A stretch of DNA of 64,000 bases. Origin: Streptosporangium sp. NBC_01755 (GTDB taxonomy: Bacteria; Actinomycetota; Actinomycetes; Streptosporangiales; Streptosporangiaceae). Location: NCBI RefSeq assembly GCF_035917995.1, contig NZ_CP109131.1, positions 7,378,001 to 7,442,000 of the forward strand. The letters run 5' to 3'. Below are positions 19,775-30,300 of the stretch, piece by piece; position 1 is the stretch's first letter; every line of letters begins with the position of its first letter. The notes beneath the pieces are model-generated. The model was not told the origin of the DNA, searched no databases, and saw only the letters and a list, made by a program, of their open reading frames with translations. A program made the position numbers and the translations under genes.

Positions 19775-19802
19775 GAGTACCACGGTATCGGCTCTGGTAC
19801 TC
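19775..19802 (+). promoter_or_regulatory. Operator-like inverted repeat between acyl-CoA dehydrogenase relic and tetR
   Basis: A perfect 8-base inverted repeat (GAGTACCA ... TGGTACTC) with a 12-base spacer sits in the 70-base divergent intergenic region, centred between the two start codons. Position and symmetry fit autoregulation by the adjacent TetR protein, which would once have controlled the broken catabolic genes as well (inference). Confidence 0.55.
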
Positions 19803-19820
19803 TGCCATAAGGTCGACGTC

Positions 19821-20435
19821 ATGCCACTTCCAGGGAAGGCTCGCGCGCGCCGCGAGGAGATGCTGGTTCAGCTCCGAGAGCTGTTCCTGACCGAGGGATT
19901 CTCTTCGTTCAACATCGGAGATCTGGCGGAACGGCTGCGGTGTTCGAGAACCACCTTGTACGCCGTGGCACCGAGCAAGGAGCAGATCGTTGTCGCAGCC
20001 GTGCGCTCGTTCTTCAAGACCGCGGCGGAACATATCGAGGCCCGGGTCGTGGCCTCCGATGATCCGGCGAGGCGGCTGGCGATCTACCTGGAGGCCGTCG
20101 CCTCGGAACTTCAGCCGGCCTCGGCCATGTTCTTCGCGGATGTGGCCGACTTCGGTCCGGCCAACGACGTGTACCAGGAGAACACTCAGTACGCGGCTCG
20201 GCGGGTCCAGGCTCTCGTGACCGAGGGAGTGAAGACCGGAGCGCTGCGCCCGGTTCACGCGTCGTTCGTGGGGGCCGCCGCGGCCCAGGTCATGGGCGCG
20301 ATCCAGCACGGGACGATCCAGGCGACCACCGGGCTCGACGCCGCCGAAGCGTACCGCCAACTCGCCGACCTGGTCATGACCAGCCTGACGGCCGATCCGA
20401 AGGAGCCGGCCAACGTGCGGAGGACAACACCGTGA
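19821..20435 (+). CDS. TetR family transcriptional regulator
   Basis: 204 residues from ATG 19821 (MPLPGKARARREEML). An N-terminal TetR helix-turn-helix is visible (GFSSFNIGDLAERLRCSRTTLYAVAPSKEQI, about residues 25-55), followed by an all-helical ligand-binding domain. An upstream in-frame ATG would run through the operator, so it was not chosen. The gene is divergent from the acyl-CoA dehydrogenase relic, and its stop overlaps the GTG of a CoA-transferase relic, so it probably regulated an acyl-CoA degradation cluster and itself. It looks intact although its apparent targets are broken. Confidence 0.88.
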   Translation: MPLPGKARARREEMLVQLRELFLTEGFSSFNIGDLAERLRCSRTTLYAVAPSKEQIVVAAVRSFFKTAAEHIEARVVASDDPARRLAIYLEAVASELQPASAMFFADVADFGPANDVYQENTQYAARRVQALVTEGVKTGALRPVHASFVGAAAAQVMGAIQHGTIQATTGLDAAEAYRQLADLVMTSLTADPKEPANVRRTTP

Positions 20436-20602
20436 CCACTGATGCCGGCAGGGGCGGTCCGCTGACGGGCTTGCGCGTCCCGGAACTCGCAGGGCTGGGG
20501 CCGGCTCCGCACGCGGCCATGGTGCTCGCGGATCTCGGTCCCCGAGCTGGGGTGTTGCGACGACCACTAGAACGGAAGTACCACTGGCGGGGCGCCGCTT
20601 AA
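20432..20602 (+). pseudogene. CaiB/BaiF (class III) CoA-transferase, N-terminal fragment
   Basis: A GTG overlapping the tetR stop (GTGA) opens a 56-codon frame. It contains LTGLRVPELAGLGPAPHAAM and then VLADLG, which is the N-terminus of the CaiB/alpha-methylacyl-CoA racemase family. The frame diverges after about 45 residues and stops; the family is about 380-400 residues. It is the fourth broken lipid-CoA gene around this TetR regulator. Confidence 0.7.
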
Positions 20603-20608
20603 AGCTCC

Positions 20609-20624
20609 AAAAAAGTGATTTTTT
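20609..20624. terminator. Possible bidirectional terminator
   Basis: The sequence AAAAAA-GTGA-TTTTTT, a perfect A/T inverted repeat, lies between the convergent ends of the CoA-transferase relic and the UvrA-like gene. Such A/T runs are rare in this window. The stem is weak without GC pairs, so terminator activity is only a possibility. Confidence 0.3.
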
Positions 20625-20636
20625 CGGGTTCAGCAG

Positions 20637-22955
<2,319 letters not shown>

Positions 22956-22976
22956 GGACCTTCTCCCTTGATATCC

Positions 22977-23021
22977 TTATCGCGTAAAGAGATAGCCCGA
23001 CAAAGTTAGTTTATGCCGTAA
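22977..23021. promoter_or_regulatory. Twin operator-like palindromes between uvrA-like gene and tetR
   Basis: Two related 11-base elements, TTATCGCGTAA (22977-22987) and TTATGCCGTAA (23011-23021), share the TTAT..CGTAA frame and lie 34 bases apart in the divergent intergenic region. The second overlaps the leader and ribosome-binding site of the TetR gene. Probable binding sites for that TetR protein, controlling both genes (inference). Confidence 0.5.
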
Positions 23022-23032
23022 GGAGTGGCAAG

Positions 23033-23824
23033 TTGGTCGTCTTCGCCGGACAGGGCGACGCGCGCCGTTCGATGGCCCTGCTGTGGCGTACCCCGAGGTC
23101 GGGGGAGGTGCGACCAGGCCCCAAACCCGGCCTGAGTGTGGATGAGATCGTGGATGCGGCCATTGCCGTCGCCGACTCCGAGGGAATGGCCGCGCTCTCC
23201 ATGCGCGCGGTGGGCGAACGGCTCGGACGCACCGCCATGGCGCTCTACACCTACGTGCCCAGCAAGAGCGAGCTGGTCGACCTGATGTACGACCGGGCCC
23301 TCGCCGAGCTGCCCGTCGACTACGAGCTGGGGGCCGGTTGGCGGGCGGCCATGACCTCCTGGGCCGGGGATTCCTGGGCGTTCTACCTGCGCCACCCGTG
23401 GGTGCTGCAGGTCTCGCAGGCGCGCCCGGTGCTGGGCCCCAACGAGTACGTGATGCTGGAGACCGCGCTGCGGATCCTCCGTGAGACCGGCCTTGAGGCC
23501 GGGATGCTGCGGCGCCTCGTCGGGACGCTGTTCCACTTCGTGCGCGGGGCGGCGCAGACGGTCGCGGAGTCGCGCCAGGCCCCGGCGGCGACCGGGGTGT
23601 CCGACGAGGAGTGGTGGTACGCCCGCTCGGCCATGCTGGAGGAGGTCGCCCCCGACTTCGCCGAGCGGTTCCCGACGTTGACCTGGCTCGACAGCGAGGG
23701 CGCCTACCAGTCCGAGGACGAGAGCGTTCCCTACCTGGAACAGGAGGCGAGGGAGACCTTCGCGGCCGGGCTCGCCGTCCTCCTGGACGGCATCGAGGCG
23801 GCCATGAACAGGGCCGGCGTCTGA
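23033..23824 (+). CDS. TetR family regulator with TetR-class C-terminal domain
   Basis: 263 residues. The start is a TTG at 23033, chosen because AAGGAG ends 7 bases upstream; no ATG is as well placed. The HTH spans about residues 35-80 (LSVDEIVDAAIAVADSEG, LSMRAVGERLGRTAMALYTY). The C-terminal part resembles the tetracycline-repressor C-terminal domain used by many antibiotic-efflux repressors. It is divergent from the UvrA-like gene and probably represses it until a ligand binds. Confidence 0.88.
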   Translation: MVVFAGQGDARRSMALLWRTPRSGEVRPGPKPGLSVDEIVDAAIAVADSEGMAALSMRAVGERLGRTAMALYTYVPSKSELVDLMYDRALAELPVDYELGAGWRAAMTSWAGDSWAFYLRHPWVLQVSQARPVLGPNEYVMLETALRILRETGLEAGMLRRLVGTLFHFVRGAAQTVAESRQAPAATGVSDEEWWYARSAMLEEVAPDFAERFPTLTWLDSEGAYQSEDESVPYLEQEARETFAAGLAVLLDGIEAAMNRAGV

Positions 23825-24169
23825 TCACGGGGAAATGGTGTCCCACTGCCATCTCGGCGGGATCGACGTCCGGACGCGCACCAGCCGCCGCGTGGTGTCG
23901 CAGTCGGAGGGGGTTCACCGATGATTTCCGCCTTTCGACCTCGGTGGCATGATCTCGCTTAATATCTGTAGATCATGTTCGATAGCACTAAATTTCGTTT
24001 AGGTCGCGAATGGTGCCTATCTAGCTATATAGGGACAAAATAACTGCGAGAGCGGGTTGTTGATCATCGTGCTGATATTTCATGGAAGAAAGCGGTCGAT
24101 TATGAAACATCTGGCGGCCGGTGGGAGATCTATGTAAAGCACTGATTCCGCTGCTGCCCCTCCGAGGAG
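23825..24169 (+). other. AT-rich intergenic region upstream of the EACC1 operon
   Basis: About 345 bases without a supported gene. The second half (about 23950-24110) is much richer in A and T than its surroundings, with short palindromic runs such as TAGCTATATAG. It most likely holds the promoter of the EACC1/nSTAND operon, but no hexamer pair stands out. Confidence 0.4.
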
Positions 24170-24559
24170 ATGAGTCATGTGAGCGTCCTGTTGACCGTGC
24201 ACCCCAAGGATCACGACCTCGCCCGCGAGCTCGGCACCTGGTTGCTGGAGGAGCGGGATCTGCGTGGCGGGGTGACGTACGTTCACGAGGTGGTGCCGGA
24301 GGGTGCCATGGGCGCCGTGGTCGAGGGCGTCCAGGTCGCCCTGGGCTCGGGCGGCGCTGTCGCGGCGCTTGCCGGTGTGGTCATCGCCTGGCTCAGAACG
24401 CGTCCGGGTGAGGTGATCTTGAAGATCAAGCGTGGAACGGACGAGATCGAGCTCACCGGTAAGGGGGTGAAGGCTCTGGACGCACAGAGCCTTCGGGAGC
24501 TCACCGAGAGGGTCACGGAGATCGCTGCCAAGTCCCTGCCTTCCGATGACCGTGGATGA
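24170..24559 (+). CDS. EACC1-like protein (effector-associated constant component 1)
   Basis: 129 residues, ATG 24170 just after GAGGAGATGAG. The protein has an N-terminal strand (VSVLLTV), a conserved EGAMGAVVEGVQVALGSGG stretch (about 44-62), a hydrophobic helix (AALAGVVIAWL) and an IKRGTDEIELTG segment. This matches the small EACC1 family known from comparative genomics as a constant partner of variable effectors in predicted actinobacterial NTP-dependent conflict systems. It overlaps the start of the large caspase/nSTAND gene by 14 bases, so the two are co-translated. A sensing or adaptor role is predicted for the family; its biochemistry is unknown. Confidence 0.75.
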   Translation: MSHVSVLLTVHPKDHDLARELGTWLLEERDLRGGVTYVHEVVPEGAMGAVVEGVQVALGSGGAVAALAGVVIAWLRTRPGEVILKIKRGTDEIELTGKGVKALDAQSLRELTERVTEIAAKSLPSDDRG

Positions 24560-27500
24560 GCCGGCTTTCCTGACCTCACCGGGGACCAGGGTCCTACTGG
24601 TTGGGTCGAGCGAAGGCGCAGACCCGCAGAGCCTGCCGCCCCTGCGCACGGTCACCGACACGGTCACCGACCTTGGCCGGACCCTGGTCGAGCAGGCGGG
24701 GCTGGATCCGGCCCGGCTCACGGTGTGTCTGGATCCGGCCCATCCGACCGAGTTGTTCGACGTCGTGACAGAGGTGGCAAGGGAGGCCACCGACGCGTTC
24801 GTGCTCTACTACGTCGGTCACGGGGAGATCGGCGCGGACAACGAACTCCTCCTGGTCACCCGGTCGACCGGCGGGCTGACCAGGAGCAACGCGGACTTCC
24901 GGGCCCTGCGTTATTCGGCCGTCCCTGAGATCATCCAGGATGTGTGCAGGGCGAAGGTGGTCGTCCTGGTACTCGACTGCTGTTTTTCCGGTCGTGGAGT
25001 CGTCGCGATCCGCTCGGCCGCAGACTCGGCTTTCGACAACACACGTTTCAACGGTTCGTTCCTCCTCACCTCCGCCGGCGGGTCCAGCCTGTCCTGGGAA
25101 CTGCCGGACGAACGGCACACCGCGTTCACCGGTGAATTGATCCGGCTGCTGGAAAGGGGAGACCCGGCAGGTCCGAGATGGCTGACGCTCGACTACGTCC
25201 ACGAATACCTGGAACGGGTCATGCGTGAGCGTCATCTGCCACTGCCGAAGCGGCAGAGCATCGATCTCGGCGGCCGTCACGTCGTGACGGGCAATCGTGC
25301 CTACCTGCCGCCTGCGGAGCCATCGCCTCCCAGGTCCTCTGGAGCCGATGACGAGGAGAGCCCGTACCGGGGACTGGCCGCGTTCGGGCAGGGCGACGCG
25401 AAGTACTTCTACGGTCGTGAGGAACTCACGGCGAGGCTGCTGGAGCGGGTCCGCGAGCACCGGTCGCGCGGCGGCCTGCTGATGGTCACCGGGCCGTCGG
25501 GAGCGGGGAAGTCCTCCCTGCTGAGAGCCGGACTGCTCGCCGCGCTGTCCCACGGTGGCCGGGACGATCCGGCCTGCCTCCTGCTGACGCCGGGGGCCGA
25601 CCCGCTGGGCGCCCTCGCGGACCGTCTCGCGCCGATCGACGACGTGGACCGCGAAGGACTGCGGACGCGCCTGCTGCTCGATCCGGAGGCTCTGCGCGAG
25701 GTGGCCGCGGGCGTGGAGCCCAACGGGCTGCTCATCGTGGTCGACCAGTTCGAGGAAACCTTCAGCCGGTGCGAGGAGGAGACCCATCGCCGGGCCTTCG
25801 TCGCGGCGCTCGCCCGGGCCTGCACGCCGTCCGGCGGTCCCCCTCCCGCGACGGTGGTGATCGGTCTACGCGCCGACTTCTTCGGGCACTGCGCGGGCTT
25901 TCCCGATCTGGCCGCCGCGCAGGAACGCCCGCAGATCGTCGGACCGATGTCTCCGGAGCAGCTCGAGACGGTGATCCGACGGCCCGCGGAGATGATGGGG
26001 TTGCGCCTGCAGGACGGGCTGATGGAGCTCTTACTTGAGGACATGGGGGCGCACTCGGCCGCCGACCCCGGCGGAGTCCTGCCGCTGCTGTCCCACGCCC
26101 TCCTGGTCACCTGGCAGTACCGGGAGAACGGTGTGCTGACGGTGGCGGCCTACCGGGCGACGGGAGGAATCAGCCGCGCGATCGCCACCACCGCCGACAA
26201 CACCTTCGAGAGCCTGAACGAGCGAGGGCGGCGACTCGCACGGCGCATCCTGCTCCGTCTGCTCTGGGTCGGCGAGGGAGTGGAAGCCGTCCGCAGACAG
26301 GTGCCGCCGGCCGAGCTGCTGCCCGCGGATGATCAGAGCGAGCAGGTGCTCGACAGGTTCGTCGCCGCCCGGCTGGTCATGGTGGGGGAGAACGTGGCGC
26401 AGATCACGCACGAGGCCCTGCTGCGTCACTGGCCGAGGTTGGCCACCTGGCTGCGGGAGGACCAGGCGGGGCTGCTCGTCAGCCAGCGGGTGGAGGGCTC
26501 GGCGGCGGTCTGGAAGCAGGAGGGAAGGCACCCCACGCTTCTGGACCGTGGCCCGCGGCTGGAGGCCACCCTCACCTGGCTCGGGGAGGGCGACCGGGAT
26601 CTGAGTGATCTGGCGAAGGAGTTCGTCGAGGCGAGCGACCGGGCGGAGAAGGCCGACCTGCTGGCCGAACGGCGTCGTGGGCGGGTACGCCGCGTGGTGA
26701 TCGTGGCGCTGGCCACCCTGCTGGTACTCGCCGTCACCGGGGGAGCCTTCGCGTTGAATCTGCGTGACCAAGCCGACCAGGCCAAGATCGTCGCATCGTC
26801 GCAGCAGGCCGCCGCGCGGGCCGACGCGCTGCGGGGCGTCGACCCCGCCCTGGCCATGCAACTGGGCCTGGTCTCCTACCGGATCTCGCCCACGGTCGAG
26901 GCGCGCGGCAGTCTTCTGTCGTCGTTCGGCTCTCCTTATGCCACCCGCCTCCTGGGGCATCAGGGGTTGGTCACCTTTGTACGGTTCCGCCCCGACGGGA
27001 AGGTCCTGGCAAGCGTCGGGGCGGACCATACCGTCCGCTTCTGGGACGTGGCGGCGCAGCGGGAGACGGGAAGAATCGACGCCGGAGCCCTGGGACACGG
27101 CGAGGCGACGGAGGTCGCGTGGAGCCCGGACGGACACTCGCTGCTGGTGAACGCCGGGAGCACCGCGAGGGCGTCGTTGTGGAATGTGGCCGACCCGCGC
27201 AACCCGGTCCTGATCACTCCCCTGGGCGAGAAGGGCCAGGGATGGACGGTGGCCGTACACCCCAACGGCAGGATCTTCGCTGTCAGCGGGAGCGACGGCC
27301 TGGTGGTCCTGTGGGAACTCGACGGCAAGCCCAGAAGAGTGGCGGCCCTCACCCCGGCCTTCGGTAGATCCGACACCCTGTCCTTCTCCTCGGACGGGCG
27401 TTTTCTGCTGGAGTCGCTTTGGGGGGTGTTCCACTCGCGGCTGTGGAGCCTGGAGGACTCTGGGCGGGTGCGTGACTGGTCGGTGGTGAGCGACTCGTAC

Positions 27501-28892
27501 TTCGATAGCGTGATCGCCCCAGAGCGCGACGTCATCGCCAGGGCCAGCGTCGAGAACGCAATCGTGGTCACGCCCATAAAGAAGTCCGGCAAGGAGGGCG
27601 AGCCAATCAAGCTCGCTCTGCCGCAGCAGTCGATTCCCTCGGTTCTCAGCTTCACCTCCGACGCCGGAACGCTCGCGGCGGCCTATGCGAATGAGAACAC
27701 CGTCCGCGTCTGGGATGTCGGCGCCCGTAAGATCGTCGTCACACTGCCGCACACCGGCCCGGTTCGGTCGGTGGACATCACCCGGGATGGCACCTCGGTC
27801 GCCACGGCCGGAGGTGACGGGGCGGTCCGGGTCTGGCCGTTACCGGGTTCCAGCGCGGCCACCCACAAGGCCGGGATCAACGCTGTGGCGTTCTCTCCGG
27901 ACGGGGGCGTGCTCGCATCGGCCGGACTCGACGGATCCAGACTGTGGCAGATCACCGACAGGACCCGTCTCCAGGCGGCGGCCTCGCTGGAGGGGGGCGC
28001 CACCAATGCGAGCACCAACAGTCTGTCGTTCTCTGTCGACCGGCCGTTCCTGACGAATTCCGTTCTCGCGTCTTCCGGCCAGCTGTGGAACGTGAAAAAT
28101 CCACGCAAGCCAATCACCGTGCAAATGGGAGAGGGGATCTCCAGAAACCACTTCGGCGTCGCCCTGTCGCGGCAGGGCCGGTTGCTGGCGCTGGGGCTCG
28201 CGCCGGACTCCGGTGGCATCGGAGTCGCCGTGTGGCATCTCGACGCCACCGGGAAGCGGTCACCCGCCTCGGCGTGGTCGCTCGCCGGGCCCGATACCCT
28301 CGTCGCCCCGAACGCGCTGACGTTCAACCCGTCCGGCACGCTCCTCGCCGGCGGCCTCGACGACCACACGATCCGGCTGTGGGACGTCTCCGACCCCGGA
28401 CGCCCCGGGGAGAGCGCCTACCTGGCCGGCCACACCGGTGCCGTCACCGGCGTCGCCTTCCACCCCTCGGGAAGGATTCTGGCGAGCGCCTCGGAGGATG
28501 GTACGGTCCGTCTCTGGAACCACGGCGGGCAACCCCTCGCCGTCATCCCGCCCACCACGGGGGTCGCGGCCCGGGTGGCGTTCAGCGGTGACGGCACCGT
28601 CCTGGCCGCGGTGGGTGGCGATCGCATCGTTCACCTCTACTCGGTCGTCGATCCCCGTCGTCCCGTCCTGGAGGCGGAACTGAGCGGTCACACCGCTCCC
28701 ATCACCGACGTGTCCTTCCAGCCCGGGGGCGACATCATCGCCACGGCCTCCGAGGACGCGACGATCCGGCTGTGGGACACCGACATCGCGCAGGTCTCGC
28801 GGCGCGTCTGCGCCACGGCGGGCAGCCCGATCACCGCGGCCGAATGGGAGAAGTACGTTCCGGGTCTTCCTTACGACCCCCCGTGCTCCTGA
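24546..28892 (+). CDS. Caspase-like peptidase - nSTAND NTPase - WD40 repeat protein
   Basis: 1448 residues. A caspase-like (C14) domain spans about residues 10-250, with the catalytic dyad His92 (YYVGHGE) and Cys146 (LDCCFSG). An nSTAND NTPase follows: entry motif SPYRGLAAFGQGDAKYFYGRE at about 272, Walker A GPSGAGKS at 316-323, Walker B LLIVVDQFEE at about 395-404, and a winged-helix-like segment ending near ITHEALLRHWPRL. A single membrane helix lies near 715-739. About 14 WD40-type blades fill 799-1448, enough for two seven-bladed propellers. In the family, WD40 repeats sense, the NTPase assembles and the peptidase kills or signals. Codon 496 is TTA (26031-26033). It overlaps the EACC1 gene, and defence by self-destruction is the likely role (inference). 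Confidence 0.9.
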   Translation: MTVDEPAFLTSPGTRVLLVGSSEGADPQSLPPLRTVTDTVTDLGRTLVEQAGLDPARLTVCLDPAHPTELFDVVTEVAREATDAFVLYYVGHGEIGADNELLLVTRSTGGLTRSNADFRALRYSAVPEIIQDVCRAKVVVLVLDCCFSGRGVVAIRSAADSAFDNTRFNGSFLLTSAGGSSLSWELPDERHTAFTGELIRLLERGDPAGPRWLTLDYVHEYLERVMRERHLPLPKRQSIDLGGRHVVTGNRAYLPPAEPSPPRSSGADDEESPYRGLAAFGQGDAKYFYGREELTARLLERVREHRSRGGLLMVTGPSGAGKSSLLRAGLLAALSHGGRDDPACLLLTPGADPLGALADRLAPIDDVDREGLRTRLLLDPEALREVAAGVEPNGLLIVVDQFEETFSRCEEETHRRAFVAALARACTPSGGPPPATVVIGLRADFFGHCAGFPDLAAAQERPQIVGPMSPEQLETVIRRPAEMMGLRLQDGLMELLLEDMGAHSAADPGGVLPLLSHALLVTWQYRENGVLTVAAYRATGGISRAIATTADNTFESLNERGRRLARRILLRLLWVGEGVEAVRRQVPPAELLPADDQSEQVLDRFVAARLVMVGENVAQITHEALLRHWPRLATWLREDQAGLLVSQRVEGSAAVWKQEGRHPTLLDRGPRLEATLTWLGEGDRDLSDLAKEFVEASDRAEKADLLAERRRGRVRRVVIVALATLLVLAVTGGAFALNLRDQADQAKIVASSQQAAARADALRGVDPALAMQLGLVSYRISPTVEARGSLLSSFGSPYATRLLGHQGLVTFVRFRPDGKVLASVGADHTVRFWDVAAQRETGRIDAGALGHGEATEVAWSPDGHSLLVNAGSTARASLWNVADPRNPVLITPLGEKGQGWTVAVHPNGRIFAVSGSDGLVVLWELDGKPRRVAALTPAFGRSDTLSFSSDGRFLLESLWGVFHSRLWSLEDSGRVRDWSVVSDSYFDSVIAPERDVIARASVENAIVVTPIKKSGKEGEPIKLALPQQSIPSVLSFTSDAGTLAAAYANENTVRVWDVGARKIVVTLPHTGPVRSVDITRDGTSVATAGGDGAVRVWPLPGSSAATHKAGINAVAFSPDGGVLASAGLDGSRLWQITDRTRLQAAASLEGGATNASTNSLSFSVDRPFLTNSVLASSGQLWNVKNPRKPITVQMGEGISRNHFGVALSRQGRLLALGLAPDSGGIGVAVWHLDATGKRSPASAWSLAGPDTLVAPNALTFNPSGTLLAGGLDDHTIRLWDVSDPGRPGESAYLAGHTGAVTGVAFHPSGRILASASEDGTVRLWNHGGQPLAVIPPTTGVAARVAFSGDGTVLAAVGGDRIVHLYSVVDPRRPVLEAELSGHTAPITDVSFQPGGDIIATASEDATIRLWDTDIAQVSRRVCATAGSPITAAEWEKYVPGLPYDPPCS

Positions 28893-28904
28893 GGGTGAGG
28901 CGTT

Positions 28905-29186
28905 TCCCTCGAGCACTTCCGCCGGATCGCCGTGGAGTTCTGCGAGGATTAGGCCGCTCAGGGCACTCGTTACGTCGAGGTGACCTTCACCGCCGCCTCA
29001 TACGGGGAGCGGGTCGGACAGCCCGAGATGCCGCTGGAGGCGGTGCTCGACGGGCTGGCCGAAGGCCGCGCCAGGTTCGGGATCCGGAGCCGGGTGCTGC
29101 TCGACCACTCCAGGCGGCGTTCGGTGGAGCGGTTGTGGCGGACGGCGGACGCCGATCCGTTCCGACGGGCTTTGGAAAGTACTTGA
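28905..29186 (+). pseudogene. Adenosine deaminase fragment
   Basis: The frame reads LEHFRRIAVEFCED, an in-frame TAG at 28950-28952, then TRYVEVTFTAASYGERVGQP and MPLEAVLDGLAEG, ending in LLDHSRRRSVERLWRT. This is a middle segment of actinobacterial adenosine deaminase-like proteins. Both termini, including the metal-binding HxH motif, are missing. It is a relic between the nSTAND gene and the next promoter, and its last bases overlap the operator region. Confidence 0.65.
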
Positions 29187-29216
29187 CGATATGGAAACTT
29201 GAAAGTACTTTCCAAA
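29171..29216 (+). promoter_or_regulatory. Promoter embedded in a 14-base inverted repeat
   Basis: TTTGGAAAGTACTT (29171-29184) and its exact reverse complement AAGTACTTTCCAAA (29203-29216) flank 18 bases. A -35-like TTGACG (29183-29188) and a -10-like TACTTT (29206-29211), 17 bases apart, lie inside the repeat, so a protein bound there would block RNA polymerase. The downstream ATG is at 29240 behind AAGGAGG. The winged-helix protein encoded second in the operon is the natural candidate for binding (inference). Confidence 0.6.
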
Positions 29217-29239
29217 TTGGAAAGAAGGAGGGGCAGCCC

Positions 29240-29725
29240 ATGGAGATCACTCCCGAAGAAGCCGCGCGGTCGCTGGCTCAGGTCCACGAGACACAGCACA
29301 GGGTCCTGCGCGCCGCACCGCCGATGTTCCCCACCTGGTACCCGGTGGCGGTTTGGATCGTCGTCACCGGAATGCAGTTCGTCACCGAGATCACACCCCC
29401 CTGGTGGCTCTGGATCGCCGTGACGGCCCTGTCGGCCGGCCTCGCCGTCGCCGTCCTCAAGTTCGTGAGCGACATCAGGAACGCGAACCTGCGCCCGCAC
29501 TCCTCCATGACGGATCCATGGGCATGGGCCGGCTTCGCCGTCTGGCTTATCACCACCGTTCTCGCGGGCTACGCGCTGGCGTTGTGGCTCAAGGAACTCG
29601 GCGTCGCCTATCCGCGCACCGTCATGGGCGTGATCATGACGGTGGTCGTGGCGGTCACCGCGTCCGTCCTGGCCCGGTGGATGTCCGCGCGGACCGTTCG
29701 GCGGGCGGAGACGCCGAAGCGATGA
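29240..29725 (+). CDS. Small membrane protein with four predicted helices
   Basis: 161 residues from ATG 29240, behind AAGGAGGGGC. A short amphipathic N-terminus (MEITPEEAARSLAQVHETQH) is followed by four hydrophobic segments (about residues 35-54, 57-78, 95-119 and 128-148). The stop overlaps the ATG of the winged-helix gene (ATGA), so the two are co-translated. Small membrane proteins paired with winged-helix regulators are common in actinomycetes and often uncharacterised. No enzymatic motif is visible. Confidence 0.8.
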   Translation: MEITPEEAARSLAQVHETQHRVLRAAPPMFPTWYPVAVWIVVTGMQFVTEITPPWWLWIAVTALSAGLAVAVLKFVSDIRNANLRPHSSMTDPWAWAGFAVWLITTVLAGYALALWLKELGVAYPRTVMGVIMTVVVAVTASVLARWMSARTVRRAETPKR

Positions 29726-30030
29726 CGTCGCGACTCGACCCGGCGATCCACGCGCCGGCCCGGCTGCAGATCGTCTCCCTGCTGGCCGCCGCCGAGGAGG
29801 CCGAGTTCGCCTTCGTACGCGACAACCTGGGCATCAGTGACTCGGTGCTGTCCAAACACGCGAGCGCACTGGAGGCGGCCGGCTACCTGAAGATCCGCAA
29901 GGGACACGTCGGCAAGCGCCCCAGGACGTGGTTCAGCCTCACTCGCGAAGGGCGCGCGGCCTACACCGGCCACGTCGCCGCGCTCCAGGCCATCGTCGCC
30001 CGGTCCGGCCTCTCGGTCCTCCCCGACTGA
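29722..30030 (+). CDS. Winged-helix transcriptional regulator
   Basis: 102 residues. ATG 29722 overlaps the preceding stop. The protein is a single winged-helix domain: RLQIVSLLAAAEEAEFAFVR, recognition region LGISDSVLSKHASALEAAGY, wing KIRKGHVGKRPRTWFSLT, and a short C-terminal dimerisation helix. This matches the small ArsR/MarR-like group that regulates an adjacent membrane-protein gene. The inverted repeat at 29171-29216 is the likely target, giving autoregulation. Confidence 0.88.
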   Translation: MTSRLDPAIHAPARLQIVSLLAAAEEAEFAFVRDNLGISDSVLSKHASALEAAGYLKIRKGHVGKRPRTWFSLTREGRAAYTGHVAALQAIVARSGLSVLPD

Positions 30031-30048
30031 GGAAACGGAACGATCTGC

Positions 30049-30300
30049 TTGGCCGGATGGCTTGCCTGGCCAAGCGGTACGGCTTCGAGTTCTCGAAGAC
30101 GCCAGATGTGCATGGTGGCAGTCACGCCAGGTCGTTCACGCGAGGCCGCGCGCCGTCTGCACGATCAGGGGCTTCCCCATCGGGACATCGGCCTGCTGCT
30201 CGGAGTCTCCCACCAGGCGGTCGGCAAGCTCCTCGCCGGTTGGATCGACACTCGCCGGCCAGAGCCGACGGGCGGGCCTGGCACCGCCCGAAAACGTTAG
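30049..30300 (+). pseudogene. HTH fragment, HicB-like antitoxin C-terminus
   Basis: The frame contains SREAARRLHDQGLPHRDIGL followed by LLGVSHQAVGKLLAG, which resembles the C-terminal helix-turn-helix of actinobacterial HicB-like antitoxins. The N-terminal HicB domain is absent and the first ~20 residues do not fit the family. No HicA toxin gene is nearby. A remnant is more likely than a working small regulator. Confidence 0.4.

Noticed and set aside
23950..24110. A non-coding RNA or tRNA in the AT-rich region upstream of the EACC1 gene.
   Set aside because: No cloverleaf, CCA end or stable long stem; the A/T richness is explained as a promoter region. No tRNA or rRNA was recognised anywhere in the window.
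30049..30300. A toxin-antitoxin locus.
   Set aside because: Only an HTH fragment resembling a HicB C-terminus; no HicA or other toxin frame beside it.
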